From Pseudomonas sp. MH9.2 (GTDB taxonomy: Bacteria; Pseudomonadota; Gammaproteobacteria; Pseudomonadales; Pseudomonadaceae): a stretch of DNA of 64,000 nucleotides. The notes under the pieces were generated by a model. That model made no database searches. It worked only from the letters and a program-made list of their open reading frames with translations, and was not told the origin of the DNA. Where the stretch lies: contig NZ_CP133784.1 in NCBI RefSeq assembly GCF_034353875.1, positions 1,798,001-1,862,000 on the forward strand, read 5' to 3'. This document shows, piece by piece, positions 8,154 through 18,893 of this stretch (position 1 is the first letter of the stretch; every line of letters begins with the position of its first letter). The translations under genes and the position numbers were made by a program.

Positions 8154-8633
8154 ATGGGAATCGCCGCCAGTGAACTGTGTCGATATGTGATCCGCCCCAC
8201 GCTGATCTATCTTGGACGTTATTGCTCTACTGCCGAATCCTTGCTGCTCGGGGTCGCCGCCAGCCAATCGGCACTCGGCGAGGCACTGGACAGCCGGCGC
8301 GCTCATGGGCTGTACCGCATCACCGAAGTTCGTCACCAACATCTCTGGGATGACTACCTGGCACTGGACCCGGAACGAGCCAGTCTCGTTCGAGGCCTTG
8401 CAAGTCAGCATGCATTTCTCAAGGGACCGCACCTGGAACTGACCGTTAATCTGCGTTATGCCACCGCCATCGCCTGGCTGTTGATCGAAGCACAAGGTAA
8501 ACCCTTGCCCGCTGAAAACGACGTGCTGGCCATGGCAAGAATTTGGCGTCAAACCTTCCAGCCACAGGGTCGTTTACGCGATTTCACTGCGGCCTGGCAC
8601 TCCTGCGTAGCCCCTCTTCATCACGTTGCCTGA
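8154..8633 (+). CDS. Conserved hypothetical protein (PA1289-like), 159 aa
   Basis: A 159-residue, mostly helical soluble protein beginning MGIAASELCRYVIRPTLIYLGRY. The ATG at 8154 has a GAGGG ribosome site; a TTG at 8124 in the same frame is less likely. No catalytic motif is recognised. It lies 148 bases before a FadL-type porin in the same direction, as I recall for PA1289/PA1288 in P. aeruginosa, so a link to lipid or oxylipin transport is possible but unproven. Confidence 0.7.
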   Translation: MGIAASELCRYVIRPTLIYLGRYCSTAESLLLGVAASQSALGEALDSRRAHGLYRITEVRHQHLWDDYLALDPERASLVRGLASQHAFLKGPHLELTVNLRYATAIAWLLIEAQGKPLPAENDVLAMARIWRQTFQPQGRLRDFTAAWHSCVAPLHHVA

Positions 8634-8781
8634 GTTTTTTCTCCAGCTGCAAGATCGCTGCAGATCGACGCACTTGGACAAATTGTCCTACAAGAAGGCT
8701 CTATCTCGGGCCATCTAGGCTATGGCGCTTAGACGAAAATGTTGGTAATTTCCGACCCGTGATCAACACGGAGTTCTAATA

Positions 8782-10062
8782 ATGAAAAAAGTAATGCTCA
8801 AGACCACACTTAGCCTCGCCATCGGCATGGTATCCACTCAAGTTTTTGCCTCAGGCTTCGCGGTCAACGAGCAGAGCGTCAGCGGCATGGGCACGGGTTT
8901 CGCCGGTCGCTCTTCTTCTGCCGAAGACGCCAGCACTGTGTTCGGTAACCCGGCCGGTATGTCGCGCATCAAGCGTGAACAGGTCAGCCTGGGCGCTGTA
9001 GCTCTCGACGCAAAAACCGATATCCATGACGGTGTCGGCCGTCCATTCGGCGGCAGCAATGATGGCGATATGGTTCCACTGATCGCCGTACCCATGGGTT
9101 ACTACGTAAAGCCTATTGATGATCACTGGACCTTTGGTGTCGGCATTTACGCCCCCTTCGGCCTGGTCACCCAGTATGAACATGGCTTCGCCGGTCGCTA
9201 CTACGGTAAGAAAAGTGACGTAAAAGTCGTTACTTTGCAGCCTACTGTCAGCTATGCGTTCAATGACAAAATCTCCATCGGTTTTGGTCCGACCATCAAC
9301 CGCATCGACGGCGAATTGACCTCGGCCACCCCGACAGTCACCCGTGCAGGCGTAGGCCCTGACGGCCAAGTCAGGATCAAGGGCAACGACACCGCCCTTG
9401 GTTACAACATCGGTATCCTCGCTCAAGTCACTGACCGCACCCGTGTAGGCCTGACCTACCACTCAGTGGTCGACTTCAAACTTGAAGGCCATACTGAGAT
9501 TGATGGCGCAGGCTTTGGCCCGTACAGCGGCAGCAAGTACGACGCTTCACTCAGCCTCAAGACACCTGAGTCCACGGACTTTTCGGTCACTCACGAATTG
9601 AACGACGACTGGACCCTCTACGCAGGTACCACCTACACCCGCTGGAGCCGTTTGCAAAACATCACCGTGAAGAACAGCGGAGTCGCAGCGGCGTTGGGTG
9701 GCAGCGCAGGCCCGATCGGCACGATCACCGAGGAGCAGAACTGGCACGACACCTGGGCGCACGCCATCGGTGCCGCGTACAAGCTCAACAAGCAGTGGAC
9801 CCTGCGCACCGGCTTCTCGGTTGACCAGTCGCCCACCAACAACACCGACCGCTCCCCGCGCATCCCGACGGGTGACCGCAGGGCCATCAGCTTCGGTGCC
9901 GGTTATAGCCCGACAGACGATTTGACCATCGACGTGGCTTACTCCTACCTCAAGGAAGAAGACACCACCGTCAATCTGTCTAGCCCGACCAAGGGTACCT
10001 ATAGCTCCACCTACAACAACAGCGCCCACGGTTTCGGTACGTCTGTGACTTACCGCTTCTAA
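8782..10062 (+). CDS. OmpP1/FadL/TodX family outer-membrane transport protein
   Basis: 426 residues with a signal peptide (MKKVMLKTTLSLAIGMVSTQVFA, cleavage before SGFAVNEQSVS), the FadL N-terminal plug with the NPAGM motif (about residues 55-60), alternating beta strands and a C-terminal phenylalanine (TYRF) as in outer-membrane barrels. The family moves long-chain fatty acids or other hydrophobic compounds. The neighbourhood (glutathione peroxidase on one side, PA1289-like gene on the other) matches PA1288, reported as the oxylipin exporter ExFadLO in P. aeruginosa; orthology here is inference. Confidence 0.88.
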   Translation: MKKVMLKTTLSLAIGMVSTQVFASGFAVNEQSVSGMGTGFAGRSSSAEDASTVFGNPAGMSRIKREQVSLGAVALDAKTDIHDGVGRPFGGSNDGDMVPLIAVPMGYYVKPIDDHWTFGVGIYAPFGLVTQYEHGFAGRYYGKKSDVKVVTLQPTVSYAFNDKISIGFGPTINRIDGELTSATPTVTRAGVGPDGQVRIKGNDTALGYNIGILAQVTDRTRVGLTYHSVVDFKLEGHTEIDGAGFGPYSGSKYDASLSLKTPESTDFSVTHELNDDWTLYAGTTYTRWSRLQNITVKNSGVAAALGGSAGPIGTITEEQNWHDTWAHAIGAAYKLNKQWTLRTGFSVDQSPTNNTDRSPRIPTGDRRAISFGAGYSPTDDLTIDVAYSYLKEEDTTVNLSSPTKGTYSSTYNNSAHGFGTSVTYRF

Positions 10063-10106
10063 TGAGCCCGTTCGCGACGAGCTGAAAGGCTCGTCAGCCG
10101 AATACG

Positions 10107-10145
10107 AAAAAGCCCTGCAGTTCAATAATGGATGCAGGGCTTTTT
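10107..10145 (+). terminator. Rho-independent terminator
   Basis: AAAAAGCCCTGCA pairs with TGCAGGGCTTTTT across a short loop, 45 bases after the porin stop. The run of A on the other side could also serve the minus-strand peroxidase remnant. Confidence 0.85.
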
Positions 10146-10172
10146 CATGGTTGCAGCTTAAGGCTCAGACCA

Positions 10173-10379
10173 TCAGGGTTTGGACGCAATGGCTTTCTCG
10201 ACAGCCGCAACGAAAGCGGCATCATCGGGTTTGGTCAGGCTGGAAAAATGGGCGATTACGTGGCCTTGACGGTCAATCACGTACTTATAGAAATTCCAGC
10301 GCGGCTCGCTGCTCTGCTCGGCCAGCACCTTGAACAGGTGGGTGGCATTCGGGCCTTTGACCTGTTGTGGCTCGATCAT
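10173..10379 (-). pseudogene. Glutathione peroxidase, C-terminal remnant
   Basis: The minus strand encodes about 65 residues of the C-terminal part of a thioredoxin-fold glutathione peroxidase ([39 protein letters not shown]...), including the WNF(Y)K motif with its tryptophan. The N-terminal half with the catalytic Cys/Gln motif (NTAS-CG...) is missing; immediately upstream is the end of a different small ORF. A deletion of about 350 bases explains this. The remnant cannot be an active peroxidase. Family length is about 160-185 residues. Confidence 0.78.
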
Positions 10380-10384
10380 GATGC

Positions 10385-10507
10385 CTAGCAGGTACTCATG
10401 CCCAATTGCAGCGCACCCAGACCAACGTGCTGCCAGCCCCACCACACCAGCGCCAGCAGCAAAAACCCGAGGGTTATGCCGCCGAGCCAAGGCCAGACGC
10501 TGTTCAC
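10385..10507 (-). CDS. Small membrane protein, 40 aa, translationally coupled to the MFS gene
   Basis: GTG start overlapping the TGA of the upstream MFS gene (GTGA). It encodes [20 protein letters not shown] then [20 protein letters not shown], one strong transmembrane segment with tryptophans at both ends, and a TAG stop at 10385-10387. The overlap and absence of frame damage suggest a real gene co-translated with the transporter. The downstream boundary touches the peroxidase deletion, so its original C-terminus could have been changed. No function known. Confidence 0.5.
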   Translation of the reverse strand: MNSVWPWLGGITLGFLLLALVWWGWQHVGLGALQLGMSTC

Positions 10508-11712
10508 AGCACCACGCCCTGAACCTGCAACCGCGCCACCGGCCGCTCGCGCACCGGCCAGTTCAGGGCAGCAGCCAGCAGGCTGAGCAGGATCGACACG
10601 TGCCAGATCAAATCGTAATTCCCCGTGCGGTCATACACCACGCCACCCAACCAGCCACCGAGGAAGGCACCCAATTGGTGGAACAAGAAGACGATACCAC
10701 CGAGCATCGACAGGTTGCGCACCCCGAACAGAGTGGCGACCGTACCGTTGGTTAGAGGCACGGTGGAGAGCCACAGCAGGCCCATGGCGACGCCAAACAG
10801 GTAGGCCGTGGTCTCACTCAGCGGCACCCACAGGAACAAGGCAATCACCACAGCGCGAATCAGGTACAGGCTGGTCAGCAAGCGTGGTTTGGACATACGC
10901 CCGCCCAGCCAACCGGCCGTGTAAGTACCGAAGATATTGAACAGACCAATCAGGGCCAACACCGTGGTGCCGACTTTGACGGGCAGGTGTTGATCGACCA
11001 GATACGCAGGTAAATGCACACCGATGAAAACCACCTGAAAACCACAGACGAAAAAACCCAGGGCCAAGAGCCGGAAACCCGAGTGGGTACAGGCTTCATG
11101 CAGGGCTTCACGCAGGGTTTGTTCGCCTCCAGTGAGTGGCGTCGGCACATCTTTGATCATTGCAACCAGCGGCAGAATCATCGCTACCAGCACGCTCAGC
11201 ACCAGCAATGCCCCCGACCAGCCAAGCCAGCCAATCAGGCCGAGGGAGCCGGGTAACATGGCGAATTGACCGAATGAACCGGCCGCACTGGCGATGCCCA
11301 TGCCCATGCTGCGTTTCTCGGGTGGCAGCGCTCGACCGACCACGCCCAGAATCACCGAAAATGAGGTGCCGGACAAACCGATACCGATCAACACACCGGC
11401 GCTCAGGGATAGGGACAACGGCGAATCGGCCATGCCCATGCATGCCAGGCCCACGGCATAAAGAATCCCGCCGACAAACACCACTTTCGCCGCACCGAAG
11501 CGATCCGCCAGTGCGCCTGCGAACGGCTGGGCCAGGCCCCAAATCAGGTTCTGGAATGCAATCGCAAAGGCAAATACCTCACGCCCCCAACCGAACTGAG
11601 CACTCATGGGCGCCAGAAACAAACCGAAGCCATGCCGCACACCCAGGGACAACGCGAGGATCAACGCACTCCCCAGCAAAATCCAACCACTGGTACGCCA
11701 GACCGATGTCAT
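10504..11712 (-). CDS. Major facilitator superfamily transporter (PA1282/PA1286-like)
   Basis: 402 residues with twelve predicted membrane helices. It starts [47 protein letters not shown], and the loop between helices 2 and 3 has the MFS motif [12 protein letters not shown]. The [13 protein letters not shown] segment is typical of carriers near the oxalate/formate and monocarboxylate group, but the substrate is not readable. It ends in a GTGA overlap with the 40-aa ORF. The gene runs in the same direction as the cobalamin operon but is downstream of it with a 275-base gap. Confidence 0.82.
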   Translation of the reverse strand: MTSVWRTSGWILLGSALILALSLGVRHGFGLFLAPMSAQFGWGREVFAFAIAFQNLIWGLAQPFAGALADRFGAAKVVFVGGILYAVGLACMGMADSPLSLSLSAGVLIGIGLSGTSFSVILGVVGRALPPEKRSMGMGIASAAGSFGQFAMLPGSLGLIGWLGWSGALLVLSVLVAMILPLVAMIKDVPTPLTGGEQTLREALHEACTHSGFRLLALGFFVCGFQVVFIGVHLPAYLVDQHLPVKVGTTVLALIGLFNIFGTYTAGWLGGRMSKPRLLTSLYLIRAVVIALFLWVPLSETTAYLFGVAMGLLWLSTVPLTNGTVATLFGVRNLSMLGGIVFLFHQLGAFLGGWLGGVVYDRTGNYDLIWHVSILLSLLAAALNWPVRERPVARLQVQGVVL

Positions 11713-11987
11713 TCTTATTCTCCGGCTCGCTCATCAAGCCCTGCAAAGTAGGCGTATTAGGCCCGTAATCCAACCGACGAAAACTACGCTTCACGCACAA
11801 CGACTGTCAATGCATCAGACAGAGAGGGAGATGTGACTGGCGAGACGCCTTCGCAGCGGGACGCGTAGTTTTGCTTGCGAATAAGCCCGGCACAGGCTTC
11901 AGGCGGGGCTGGGCTGGGTCTCCCACAGAGAATGCGATCAACCACACAATTTGAGCTGAGACAGGAACACTGTGGAATCAGGCTTGC

Positions 11988-12731
11988 CTAGGCATAAACC
12001 AGCGCCAACACCACCAGCACTGCCACTTCCAGCAATTCCAGGAGCGCGCCGGCGGTGTCGCCGGTGGTGCCGCCGAGTCGGCGTAGCATCAGGTGGCGTA
12101 GCCAGAAGAAACAGACACACGCCACCAACAGGGCAATCAGACCGCTCACTCCCGCCACGAGCACGCACCCCACGGCGCTCAACAGCAAAACCTGCTGGCC
12201 CAGTGTGCGTGGCAGGTGATCGGCCAGTGCTTGTCCCAACCCACCCGCCCGTACATACGGTGTGCCCAGAAACAAGGCGAGCATGGCGCTGCGCCCGATC
12301 AATGGGGCCAGCAATAAGGCCACGCTCTGCCGGTGTTCGATCACTGCCAGCAGGGCACAGAATTTGAGCAGAAGCACCAGCACCAGGGTAACGACCGCGA
12401 TCGGTCCACTGCGCGGGTCTTTCATGATGCTCAGGGTGCGTTCGCGGTCACCAAAGCCACCGAGCCACGCATCAGCGCTGTCGGCCAATCCGTCCAGGTG
12501 CAGGCCGCCGCTGAGCACTACCCAGGCGGTCAGCAGCAAGGCCGCATGCAACATCGACGGCGTACCGCTCAACAGCGCATTGAGGCCCATCAGCACCAGC
12601 CCGAACAGCAGCCCCACCAACGGATAAAACAACAACGACCGCCCTAACGCTTGCGGCTCCGGCATGCCCGGCAGGCGAATGGGCAGGCTGCTGAGAAACT
12701 GCAGGGCAATCCAGAAGGGCGACAGGTTCAT
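11988..12731 (-). CDS. cobS: Adenosylcobinamide-GDP ribazoletransferase
   Basis: Joins adenosylcobinamide-GDP to alpha-ribazole (phosphate), the last assembly step of adenosylcobalamin, in the inner membrane. 247 residues with several hydrophobic helices and the family motif LSGGLHLDGLADSADAWLGG followed by KDPRSGPIAVV near residues 75-115. It is called cobV in the P. denitrificans naming. It is the last gene of the operon; its start overlaps the phosphatase gene by 4 bases. Confidence 0.93.
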   Translation of the reverse strand: MNLSPFWIALQFLSSLPIRLPGMPEPQALGRSLLFYPLVGLLFGLVLMGLNALLSGTPSMLHAALLLTAWVVLSGGLHLDGLADSADAWLGGFGDRERTLSIMKDPRSGPIAVVTLVLVLLLKFCALLAVIEHRQSVALLLAPLIGRSAMLALFLGTPYVRAGGLGQALADHLPRTLGQQVLLLSAVGCVLVAGVSGLIALLVACVCFFWLRHLMLRRLGGTTGDTAGALLELLEVAVLVVLALVYA

Positions 12732-13297
12732 TCGCTCAACACGCAGCCGCTGCCGACCTGAAGCGTCAGCAGTGCACCATGCCCAACTTCAACCTGAAGC
12801 AGTTGCTCACGGGGCAACCCCCGAGCCTGAGCCAGCAACAGGCGCATCACCCCGCCGTGACTGATCAGCAACACGCGCTGACCGGCATAGGCCTGATGCA
12901 AACGCTCGACCGCCGCCAATACCCGCGAGGAAAACGCCGTCAGCGGTTCAGCCTTGGGCGGGGTGAACGCATAAGGATTGGCCCAGAACAGCCCCAAACT
13001 CTCCGCGTCGGTCTCCATCAGTTGGGCAGCGCTGCGCCCTTCCCATTCACCGAAGTGCAGCTCCTGCAGATCGGCGTCCATGTGCAGTGGCAGGGCCAAC
13101 TGGTCAGCCAGCTCTTGGGCAAAGCGTGCGCAGCGTTGCAGCGGCGAGCTGACGATTCGATCCCACGGTCCACCCTCAGCCACCGCCACGCGCATCTGCG
13201 CCCAGCCAGCAGCCGTCAGAGCGTCGTCCAGGCTGCCACGCAGGCCACCGCCGAGCTCGGTTTCGCCATGACGCAGCAGATCGAGGCGCAAGGTCAT
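12728..13297 (-). CDS. cobC: Alpha-ribazole phosphatase-like histidine phosphatase
   Basis: 189 residues of the histidine phosphatase fold: LRHGETE at residues 8-14 holds the catalytic His, and [12 protein letters not shown] near 145 is the second His motif. In this operon it most likely removes the phosphate from alpha-ribazole-5'-phosphate or from adenosylcobalamin-5'-phosphate, the role of Salmonella CobC. It overlaps cobT and cobS by four bases each. The symbol is shared with an unrelated decarboxylase in the other naming system. Confidence 0.85.
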   Translation of the reverse strand: MTLRLDLLRHGETELGGGLRGSLDDALTAAGWAQMRVAVAEGGPWDRIVSSPLQRCARFAQELADQLALPLHMDADLQELHFGEWEGRSAAQLMETDAESLGLFWANPYAFTPPKAEPLTAFSSRVLAAVERLHQAYAGQRVLLISHGGVMRLLLAQARGLPREQLLQVEVGHGALLTLQVGSGCVLSE

Positions 13298-14346
13298 GCC
13301 GGGCGGTCCGCCACTGCCGCCTCGGCGAACGTCGCCATGCCGTTGTGCAGTTCACAGGCCAGACGCAGCAAAGGCACAGCCAACGCTGCACCACTGCCCT
13401 CACCCAGGCGCAAGCCCAGGTCGAGCAAAGGTTCGGCCTGCAAGACTTCCAGCACGTGCCGGTGGCCTGGCTCGGCGCCCCGATGGCCGAACAACAACCA
13501 GTCACGACACGATGGATTCAAGCGCACCGCAACCAACGCCGCAACGCTGCAAATAAAGCCGTCGACCAGCACCGCGATACCTTCCTGAGCACAGGCCAGG
13601 TAGGCACCGACCAGCGCTGCAATCTCGAAGCCGCCCAGACAGAACAAAGTGCGCAGCGGATCGCCAGCATGCCCGGCATGCAGCGCCAACGCACGCTCGA
13701 TGACCAACGCTTTGTGCGTGACGCCCGCCGCATTGAGCCCAGTGCCCGGCCCAACCAGCAACTGTGCCCGGCATTCGAGCAAGGCGCATCCCAATGCGCT
13801 GGCCGCTGCGGTGTTGCCGATGCCCATCTCGCCGCCAATAAACAGCTCCGCGCCCGACGCCAGTGCACGGCGAGCACTGTCACGCCCAGCCTCCAGCGCG
13901 AGCAAACCCTGCGCCTCGGTCATCGCCGGCCCTTCGACGAAGTTCGCGGTGCCCGCACCCAACTGCAAATGCCGGACACCCGGCAGGTTCAACGGCGATA
14001 CCGTGCCCAGATCAACCACTTCCAACTGCGCCGAAAGCTGACGGGCCAGCACGCTGATTGCCGCACCGCCAGTCACGAAGTTATGCAGCATTTGCCCGGT
14101 GACTTCCTGCGGAAAAGCCGAAACCCCTTCTGCAACCACGCCATGATCGCCCGCAAAAATGGCGATCCACAGGTTGTCGACACTGGGCTTGAGCCGCCCC
14201 TGCAACCCGGCGAGCTGCACCGCTACCCGCTCTAGCTGCCCGAGAGAGCCGGCCGGTTTGGTCAACTGCTGCTGACGGGCCAGAGCCTCTTCACGCACCT
14301 GACTATTGATTGCCTGCGCCGGCTTCAGCCACCAGGAATTGCTCAT
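13294..14346 (-). CDS. cobT: Nicotinate-nucleotide--dimethylbenzimidazole phosphoribosyltransferase
   Basis: Makes alpha-ribazole-5'-phosphate from dimethylbenzimidazole and nicotinate mononucleotide, activating the lower ligand. 350 residues. Motifs include [42 protein letters not shown] (about 65-90), [14 protein letters not shown] (about 175) and the C-terminal [13 protein letters not shown] with the catalytic Glu. The start at 14346 ([16 protein letters not shown]) fits the family; the open frame runs 20 codons further upstream inside cobP. It is cobU in P. denitrificans naming. Confidence 0.93.
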   Translation of the reverse strand: MSNSWWLKPAQAINSQVREEALARQQQLTKPAGSLGQLERVAVQLAGLQGRLKPSVDNLWIAIFAGDHGVVAEGVSAFPQEVTGQMLHNFVTGGAAISVLARQLSAQLEVVDLGTVSPLNLPGVRHLQLGAGTANFVEGPAMTEAQGLLALEAGRDSARRALASGAELFIGGEMGIGNTAAASALGCALLECRAQLLVGPGTGLNAAGVTHKALVIERALALHAGHAGDPLRTLFCLGGFEIAALVGAYLACAQEGIAVLVDGFICSVAALVAVRLNPSCRDWLLFGHRGAEPGHRHVLEVLQAEPLLDLGLRLGEGSGAALAVPLLRLACELHNGMATFAEAAVADRPA

Positions 14347-14864
14347 ATTGCGGGTCCTTTCAAGGTCAAGGGCAGGCCAGCGACGGTCAACACCACGCGT
14401 TGGCAACGTTCGGCCAGGGCTTGATGCAGCCAGCCGGCCTCGTCGACGTAACGCCGGGTCAGTTCACCGAGGGGCACGACGCCCATCCCGGTTTCGTTGC
14501 TGACAAAAATGATTTCACAGGGCAACCCGGCGAGGCAGTTCAACAGCGCCTCGCGCTCAAGGGCCAGGCGCTCAGGGTCTTCGAGCATCAGCAGATTGGT
14601 CAGCCATAAGGTCAGGCAATCCACTAACAGGCACCGCTGGGCACTGGCCTGCTCGACCAGGACACGGGCCAGTTCGAGCGGTTCTTCAATCAGGCCCCAG
14701 CTGTCGGGGCGGCGCTGACGATGGATCGCCACGCGCTGGCTCATTTCGCCATCCAGCGCCTGGCTGGTAGCGATATAGATGACGTCGAGGCTACTGTGGG
14801 TGGCCAACTGCTCGGCCAGTCGACTTTTGCCCGAACGAGCGCCGCCTAGAATAAGTTGCAGCAT
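14343..14864 (-). CDS. cobP: Bifunctional adenosylcobinamide kinase/guanylyltransferase
   Basis: Phosphorylates adenosylcobinamide and transfers GMP to form adenosylcobinamide-GDP. 173 residues, beginning [21 protein letters not shown] with a P-loop (GGARSGKS, residues 7-14). [19 protein letters not shown] contains the region with the His that accepts GMP, and [12 protein letters not shown] and [10 protein letters not shown] are further family motifs. It overlaps cobT by four bases and begins one base after the cobQ stop. The enteric name is cobU. Confidence 0.93.
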   Translation of the reverse strand: MLQLILGGARSGKSRLAEQLATHSSLDVIYIATSQALDGEMSQRVAIHRQRRPDSWGLIEEPLELARVLVEQASAQRCLLVDCLTLWLTNLLMLEDPERLALEREALLNCLAGLPCEIIFVSNETGMGVVPLGELTRRYVDEAGWLHQALAERCQRVVLTVAGLPLTLKGPAI

Positions 14865-14865
14865 G

Positions 14866-16341
14866 TCAGTTGCCCTCTAAACCAGCGTCGTCCAAACCAC
14901 ACAGGGTTCGCAAAAGCGCGCCGTCCAAGTGGTTCTCAACCAGGTCCGCCAGTCGCTCGATGTCGCGTTCGCGCAGCGCGTGGTAGTCGACGTGCTGCAC
15001 ATTCTCCAGGCCCGCCCAGCGCAGTAATGCAGCACACGCTGGCGGCGACTCGAACAGGCCGTGCAGGTAGGTGCCGAGAATTTGCCCGTCGGCACTCTGT
15101 GCACCGTCATGGCGACCATCATCAAGGCGCACGGCGGCATGCTCCAGCGCCGCGCCAGTGGTCACCCCCGCGTGAATTTCGTAACCGCTCACGGGCGCGT
15201 CTTCAAGCGCGAGATGGCCACGCACATTGCGCAGTTGTTTCTGTTCTTCCAGCACGGTGTTGATGTCCAGCATGCCCAAACCGGCGCTGGAACCGGGCGC
15301 GCCTTCGAGCCCCAGCGGGTCATGCAGCTGCTGACCGAGCATCTGCAAACCACCACAAATGCCCAACACCTTGCCGCCATAGCGCAGGTGCCGGGCGATG
15401 GCGATGTCCCAGCCGTGGCTGCGCAAGAACGCCAGATCGCTGCGCACGCTTTTCGAGCCAGGCAGGATAATCAAGTCCGCAGCCGGGATCGGCTGGCCAG
15501 GACCGACGAACTGCAGATTCACCTGTGGGTGCAGGCGCAACGGGTCAAAGTCCGTGTGATTGCTGATACGCGGCAATACCGGCACCACCACATTCAGCAC
15601 CTGCTCGACCTTGTCGGTCTGGCGCTGATCGAGACCATCTTCGGCCTCGAGGTGCAAATCCATCACATACGGCAGCACGCCGATCACCGGTTTGCCGGTG
15701 CGCGCTTCCAGCCAGTCGAGGCCCGGTTGCAGTAAGGCGATATCGCCGCGAAAACGATTGATGATGAAACCTTTGACCCGCGCCTGCTCACTCGGGGACA
15801 GCAGTTCCAGGGTGCCCACCAAGTGGGCGAAGACCCCGCCGCGATTGATATCGGCAATCAACAGGACAGGGCAATCCACCGCTTCGGCGAAGCCCATGTT
15901 GGCGATGTCGCCAGCACGCAGGTTGATTTCGGCAGGCGATCCGGCGCCTTCGACCATGACCACCGGATAGGCCGCACTCAAGCGTTGGTGCGAGGCCAGC
16001 ACCGCCTGCATCGCGACCTCTTTATAGCCGTGATACGCCACCGCGTTCATGGTGGTCACCGCCCGGCCGTGGATGATGACCTGCGCGCCCGTGTCGCTAT
16101 TAGGCTTGAGCAACACCGGATTCATGTCGGTGTGTGGCTCGAGCCCAGCGGCCTGGGCCTGCACCGCTTGCGCTCGGCCGATCTCGCCACCGTCCGCCGT
16201 CACTGCGCTGTTGAGCGCCATGTTCTGCGGCTTGAAAGGCACCACGCGAACGCCCTGACGGGTCAACCAGCGACAGAGCGCGGTCACCAGCGTGCTTTTA
16301 CCGGCGTCTGACGTCGTCCCCTGCACCATCAAGGTGGTCAT
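14866..16341 (-). CDS. cobQ: Cobyric acid synthase
   Basis: Glutamine- and ATP-dependent amidation of four side chains of adenosylcobyrinic acid a,c-diamide. 491 residues: an N-terminal dethiobiotin-synthetase-like ATPase domain ([47 protein letters not shown]) and a C-terminal class I glutamine amidotransferase domain with the nucleophile in [14 protein letters not shown] (about residue 340) and the late His in GTYLHGLFE. It overlaps the threonine-phosphate decarboxylase gene by ATGA. Confidence 0.95.
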   Translation of the reverse strand: MTTLMVQGTTSDAGKSTLVTALCRWLTRQGVRVVPFKPQNMALNSAVTADGGEIGRAQAVQAQAAGLEPHTDMNPVLLKPNSDTGAQVIIHGRAVTTMNAVAYHGYKEVAMQAVLASHQRLSAAYPVVMVEGAGSPAEINLRAGDIANMGFAEAVDCPVLLIADINRGGVFAHLVGTLELLSPSEQARVKGFIINRFRGDIALLQPGLDWLEARTGKPVIGVLPYVMDLHLEAEDGLDQRQTDKVEQVLNVVVPVLPRISNHTDFDPLRLHPQVNLQFVGPGQPIPAADLIILPGSKSVRSDLAFLRSHGWDIAIARHLRYGGKVLGICGGLQMLGQQLHDPLGLEGAPGSSAGLGMLDINTVLEEQKQLRNVRGHLALEDAPVSGYEIHAGVTTGAALEHAAVRLDDGRHDGAQSADGQILGTYLHGLFESPPACAALLRWAGLENVQHVDYHALRERDIERLADLVENHLDGALLRTLCGLDDAGLEGN

Positions 16342-17345
16342 GGTATTTCCTTGGTGTAGTCGCTAAGAGCTCGTTCGAACCGTTGCCAGTCGACTTCTTC
16401 AGCCGGCAGACCGAAACGCAGGGCGCTGTGGTGGGGACTGCCGGTGTTCAAAAACAGCCGCAGCAGAATCCCGCGCCGGGCACAGAACTCATAAACCTGA
16501 ACAGCGTGCGGAGTCGTCAACCATTGAAACAGCGCGCAACCACCCTGAGGTTTCAAGCCATACTGGCTCAGCAGTTCAGCCAGGCGCTGGCTGGCGTGTT
16601 CGGTACGCAGGCGTTGCAGGCGATGACCTTCGACATCGCTCAGGCACACTTGCCCCAGCACACGCGTTGGCCCGCTGACGGCCCAAGGGCCAATCTGCCG
16701 CGCCAGCAATTTGAGCAGCTGTGGTTCGGCAATCACAAAGCCCAAACGCACGCCCGCCAGCCCGAAGAACTTGCCGAACGAACGCAACACGATCAAGCCG
16801 ACGCGCCAGGCTTCGGCGGTCAGGCTCAACTGCGGCGTGTTGTCCATAAAGGCTTCATCGACCACCAACCAGCCACCGCGCTGGGCCAGGTGCGCGTGCC
16901 ATTCCAGCAGGCGCTCCGGGGCGATGCTCAGCCCGGTGGGGTTGTTCGGATTGACCACCACCAGCACATCAAGGCTGTCGATGAAAAAATCCACTTCGTG
17001 CTCGAACACTTCGCGCACCCGAAAGCCGTTGGCACGCCAGGCTTCGGCATGTTCGGCATAACACGGCGATAACACACCGACCTTGCCCGCACGACGCAAA
17101 CGCGGCAACGCCTGAATCGCGGCTTGCGAACCGGGCACCGGTAGCACACGAGGGGCGCCATAGTAGGCGCAGGCTGCCAGTTCCAGGCCATCGTCGGTTT
17201 CCGGCAGCCGCGCCCAGGCTCGCGCCGGGATTTCCGGAATCGGCCAGGGCCAGGGCGAGATACCACTGGACAGGTCCAGCCACTCGGCTTCAGCGATGCC
17301 GTAGTGCAATGCCGCATCTCGCAAGCGACCGCCGTGCTCAAGCAT
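16338..17345 (-). CDS. cobC: Threonine-phosphate decarboxylase
   Basis: PLP enzyme that forms (R)-1-aminopropan-2-ol phosphate, the linker between corrin and nucleotide loop. 335 residues of the class I aminotransferase fold. It starts [35 protein letters not shown]; the motifs [15 protein letters not shown] and the PLP lysine in [17 protein letters not shown] (about residue 210) are present. The start at 17345 is chosen by homology; the open frame extends into cobD, which it overlaps by eight bases. It is called cobD in Salmonella. Confidence 0.92.
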   Translation of the reverse strand: MLEHGGRLRDAALHYGIAEAEWLDLSSGISPWPWPIPEIPARAWARLPETDDGLELAACAYYGAPRVLPVPGSQAAIQALPRLRRAGKVGVLSPCYAEHAEAWRANGFRVREVFEHEVDFFIDSLDVLVVVNPNNPTGLSIAPERLLEWHAHLAQRGGWLVVDEAFMDNTPQLSLTAEAWRVGLIVLRSFGKFFGLAGVRLGFVIAEPQLLKLLARQIGPWAVSGPTRVLGQVCLSDVEGHRLQRLRTEHASQRLAELLSQYGLKPQGGCALFQWLTTPHAVQVYEFCARRGILLRLFLNTGSPHHSALRFGLPAEEVDWQRFERALSDYTKEIP

Positions 17346-18246
17346 ACAGTTCAGCCCCCACGCACAGGACCAGCAACCACAACCAGACACCGCGCTGGAC
17401 CAGTTGCCAGCCACGATCGATCGACTGAGCATCAGCCGGCGCGCCTTCGCCCAATTGCGGACGCTGGTGCAGTTCACCGTGATAAATCGCTGCCCCACCC
17501 AACTCCACGCCTAGCGCGCCCGCACCGGCGGCCATCACCGGACCGGCATTCGGACTGTCCCAGCCAGGTGCTTGAGAACGCCAGCAGCGCAGGGCCAATC
17601 GGGTGTTGCCCAGCAGCGCGTAGGTCAACGCCACCAGGCGTGCCGGAATGTAATTCAAGACATCATCGATTTTTGCCGCCGCCCAGCCAAACCGTTCGAA
17701 ACGTTCATTGCGATAGCCCCACATAGCATCCAGGGTATTGCTCAAGCGATACAACACCACCCCCGGCGCACCCGCGACAACAAACCAGAACAAGGCGGCG
17801 AACACTGCATCGCTGCCGTTTTCCAAGACTGATTCGGTGGCCGCGCGGGCGACTTCAGTCGAGTCCAGCTCCGTTGTCTGCCGACTCACCAGATAGCCCA
17901 CGCGACGACGGGCTTCGTCCAGGTCACCGCTGCGCAAGGCCTGCGCCACCGGCTCGACGTGCTCGCCAAGGCTGCGCAAACCCAGCGCGCAATACAGCGC
18001 CAGAACCTCCACCCACCCGCCTATATAGGGCAACCAGCTGAAAAAAGTCACCAGCAGCGTCAACGGGATCACCGCGATGAACCAGGCGGTGACCCCATGA
18101 CTGCGCCAACCGCGCCCAGCCGAATTGAAACGCTGTTCGATCCGGTCGGCAAAGCGCCCGAACGCCACCAGCGGGTGCGCCCGTTTCGGCTCGCCCAGCA
18201 GCGCATCCAGCGCAACCCCGGCGACGCTCAACAACGCCATGCTCAT
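17338..18246 (-). CDS. cobD: Adenosylcobinamide-phosphate synthase (CbiB/CobD)
   Basis: Integral membrane protein that attaches aminopropanol phosphate to adenosylcobyric acid. 302 residues. The ATG at 18246 overlaps the bluB stop (ATGA). Family motifs are [19 protein letters not shown] near the N-terminus and [40 protein letters not shown] in the middle, with several hydrophobic helices. Its reaction partner, the threonine-phosphate decarboxylase, is encoded by the next gene. Confidence 0.93.
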   Translation of the reverse strand: MSMALLSVAGVALDALLGEPKRAHPLVAFGRFADRIEQRFNSAGRGWRSHGVTAWFIAVIPLTLLVTFFSWLPYIGGWVEVLALYCALGLRSLGEHVEPVAQALRSGDLDEARRRVGYLVSRQTTELDSTEVARAATESVLENGSDAVFAALFWFVVAGAPGVVLYRLSNTLDAMWGYRNERFERFGWAAAKIDDVLNYIPARLVALTYALLGNTRLALRCWRSQAPGWDSPNAGPVMAAGAGALGVELGGAAIYHGELHQRPQLGEGAPADAQSIDRGWQLVQRGVWLWLLVLCVGAELYA

Positions 18247-18893
18247 CGACTCACTCCCCACTGGTTTTCGTAGAGCAATTCGCTCAGCGGACGCGCCTGC
18301 GCCCACCCTTCCAGCACCAGCATGGGCGCCGGGTAAAACTCGGCCACCGGTCCCAGACACAGAATCGCCAAGGGTTTTGCCCCCGCCGGCATGCCCAGCA
18401 GGTCGGCCAGCGCTTGCGGTTCGAACAGTGAAACCCAGCCCATGCCCAACCCTTCGGCACGCGCTGCCAGCCACAAATTCTGAATCGCGCAGGACAAGGA
18501 CGCCATGTCCATTTCCGGCAAGGTGCGGCGCCCGAAGATATGCCGCTCGCGATCATCCATCAGCGCCGCGACCAGCACTTCCGCGCAATCGTTAATGCCT
18601 TCGACTTTGAGCTTCATGAAATCGTCGGAGCGCTCACCCAAGGCTTCTGCGGTAAGAATCCGCTCTGCCTCGACCTGTGCCTTGATGCTCTCCCGCAGCG
18701 ACCGGTCACTGATGCGAATAAAGCGCCACGGTTGCATCAACCCGACGCTGGGCGCCTGATGCGCCGCTTCGAGCAATCGCGCCAGCAGCTCCGGCGCCAC
18801 GCTACCACCGATGAAGTGGCGCATGTCGCGACGCTCGGCAATCGCTCGATACACCGCCGCACGTTCGTCGGGGCTGAACGCCTGATCATTCAT
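18243..18893 (-). CDS. bluB: 5,6-dimethylbenzimidazole synthase
   Basis: Oxygen-dependent nitroreductase-like flavoenzyme that fragments reduced FMN to dimethylbenzimidazole, the lower base of vitamin B12. 216 residues. It begins [52 protein letters not shown] and [17 protein letters not shown] are family motifs. Its presence means the organism can make its own lower ligand aerobically. It is linked by ATGA overlaps on both sides. Confidence 0.94.
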   Translation of the reverse strand: MNDQAFSPDERAAVYRAIAERRDMRHFIGGSVAPELLARLLEAAHQAPSVGLMQPWRFIRISDRSLRESIKAQVEAERILTAEALGERSDDFMKLKVEGINDCAEVLVAALMDDRERHIFGRRTLPEMDMASLSCAIQNLWLAARAEGLGMGWVSLFEPQALADLLGMPAGAKPLAILCLGPVAEFYPAPMLVLEGWAQARPLSELLYENQWGVSR

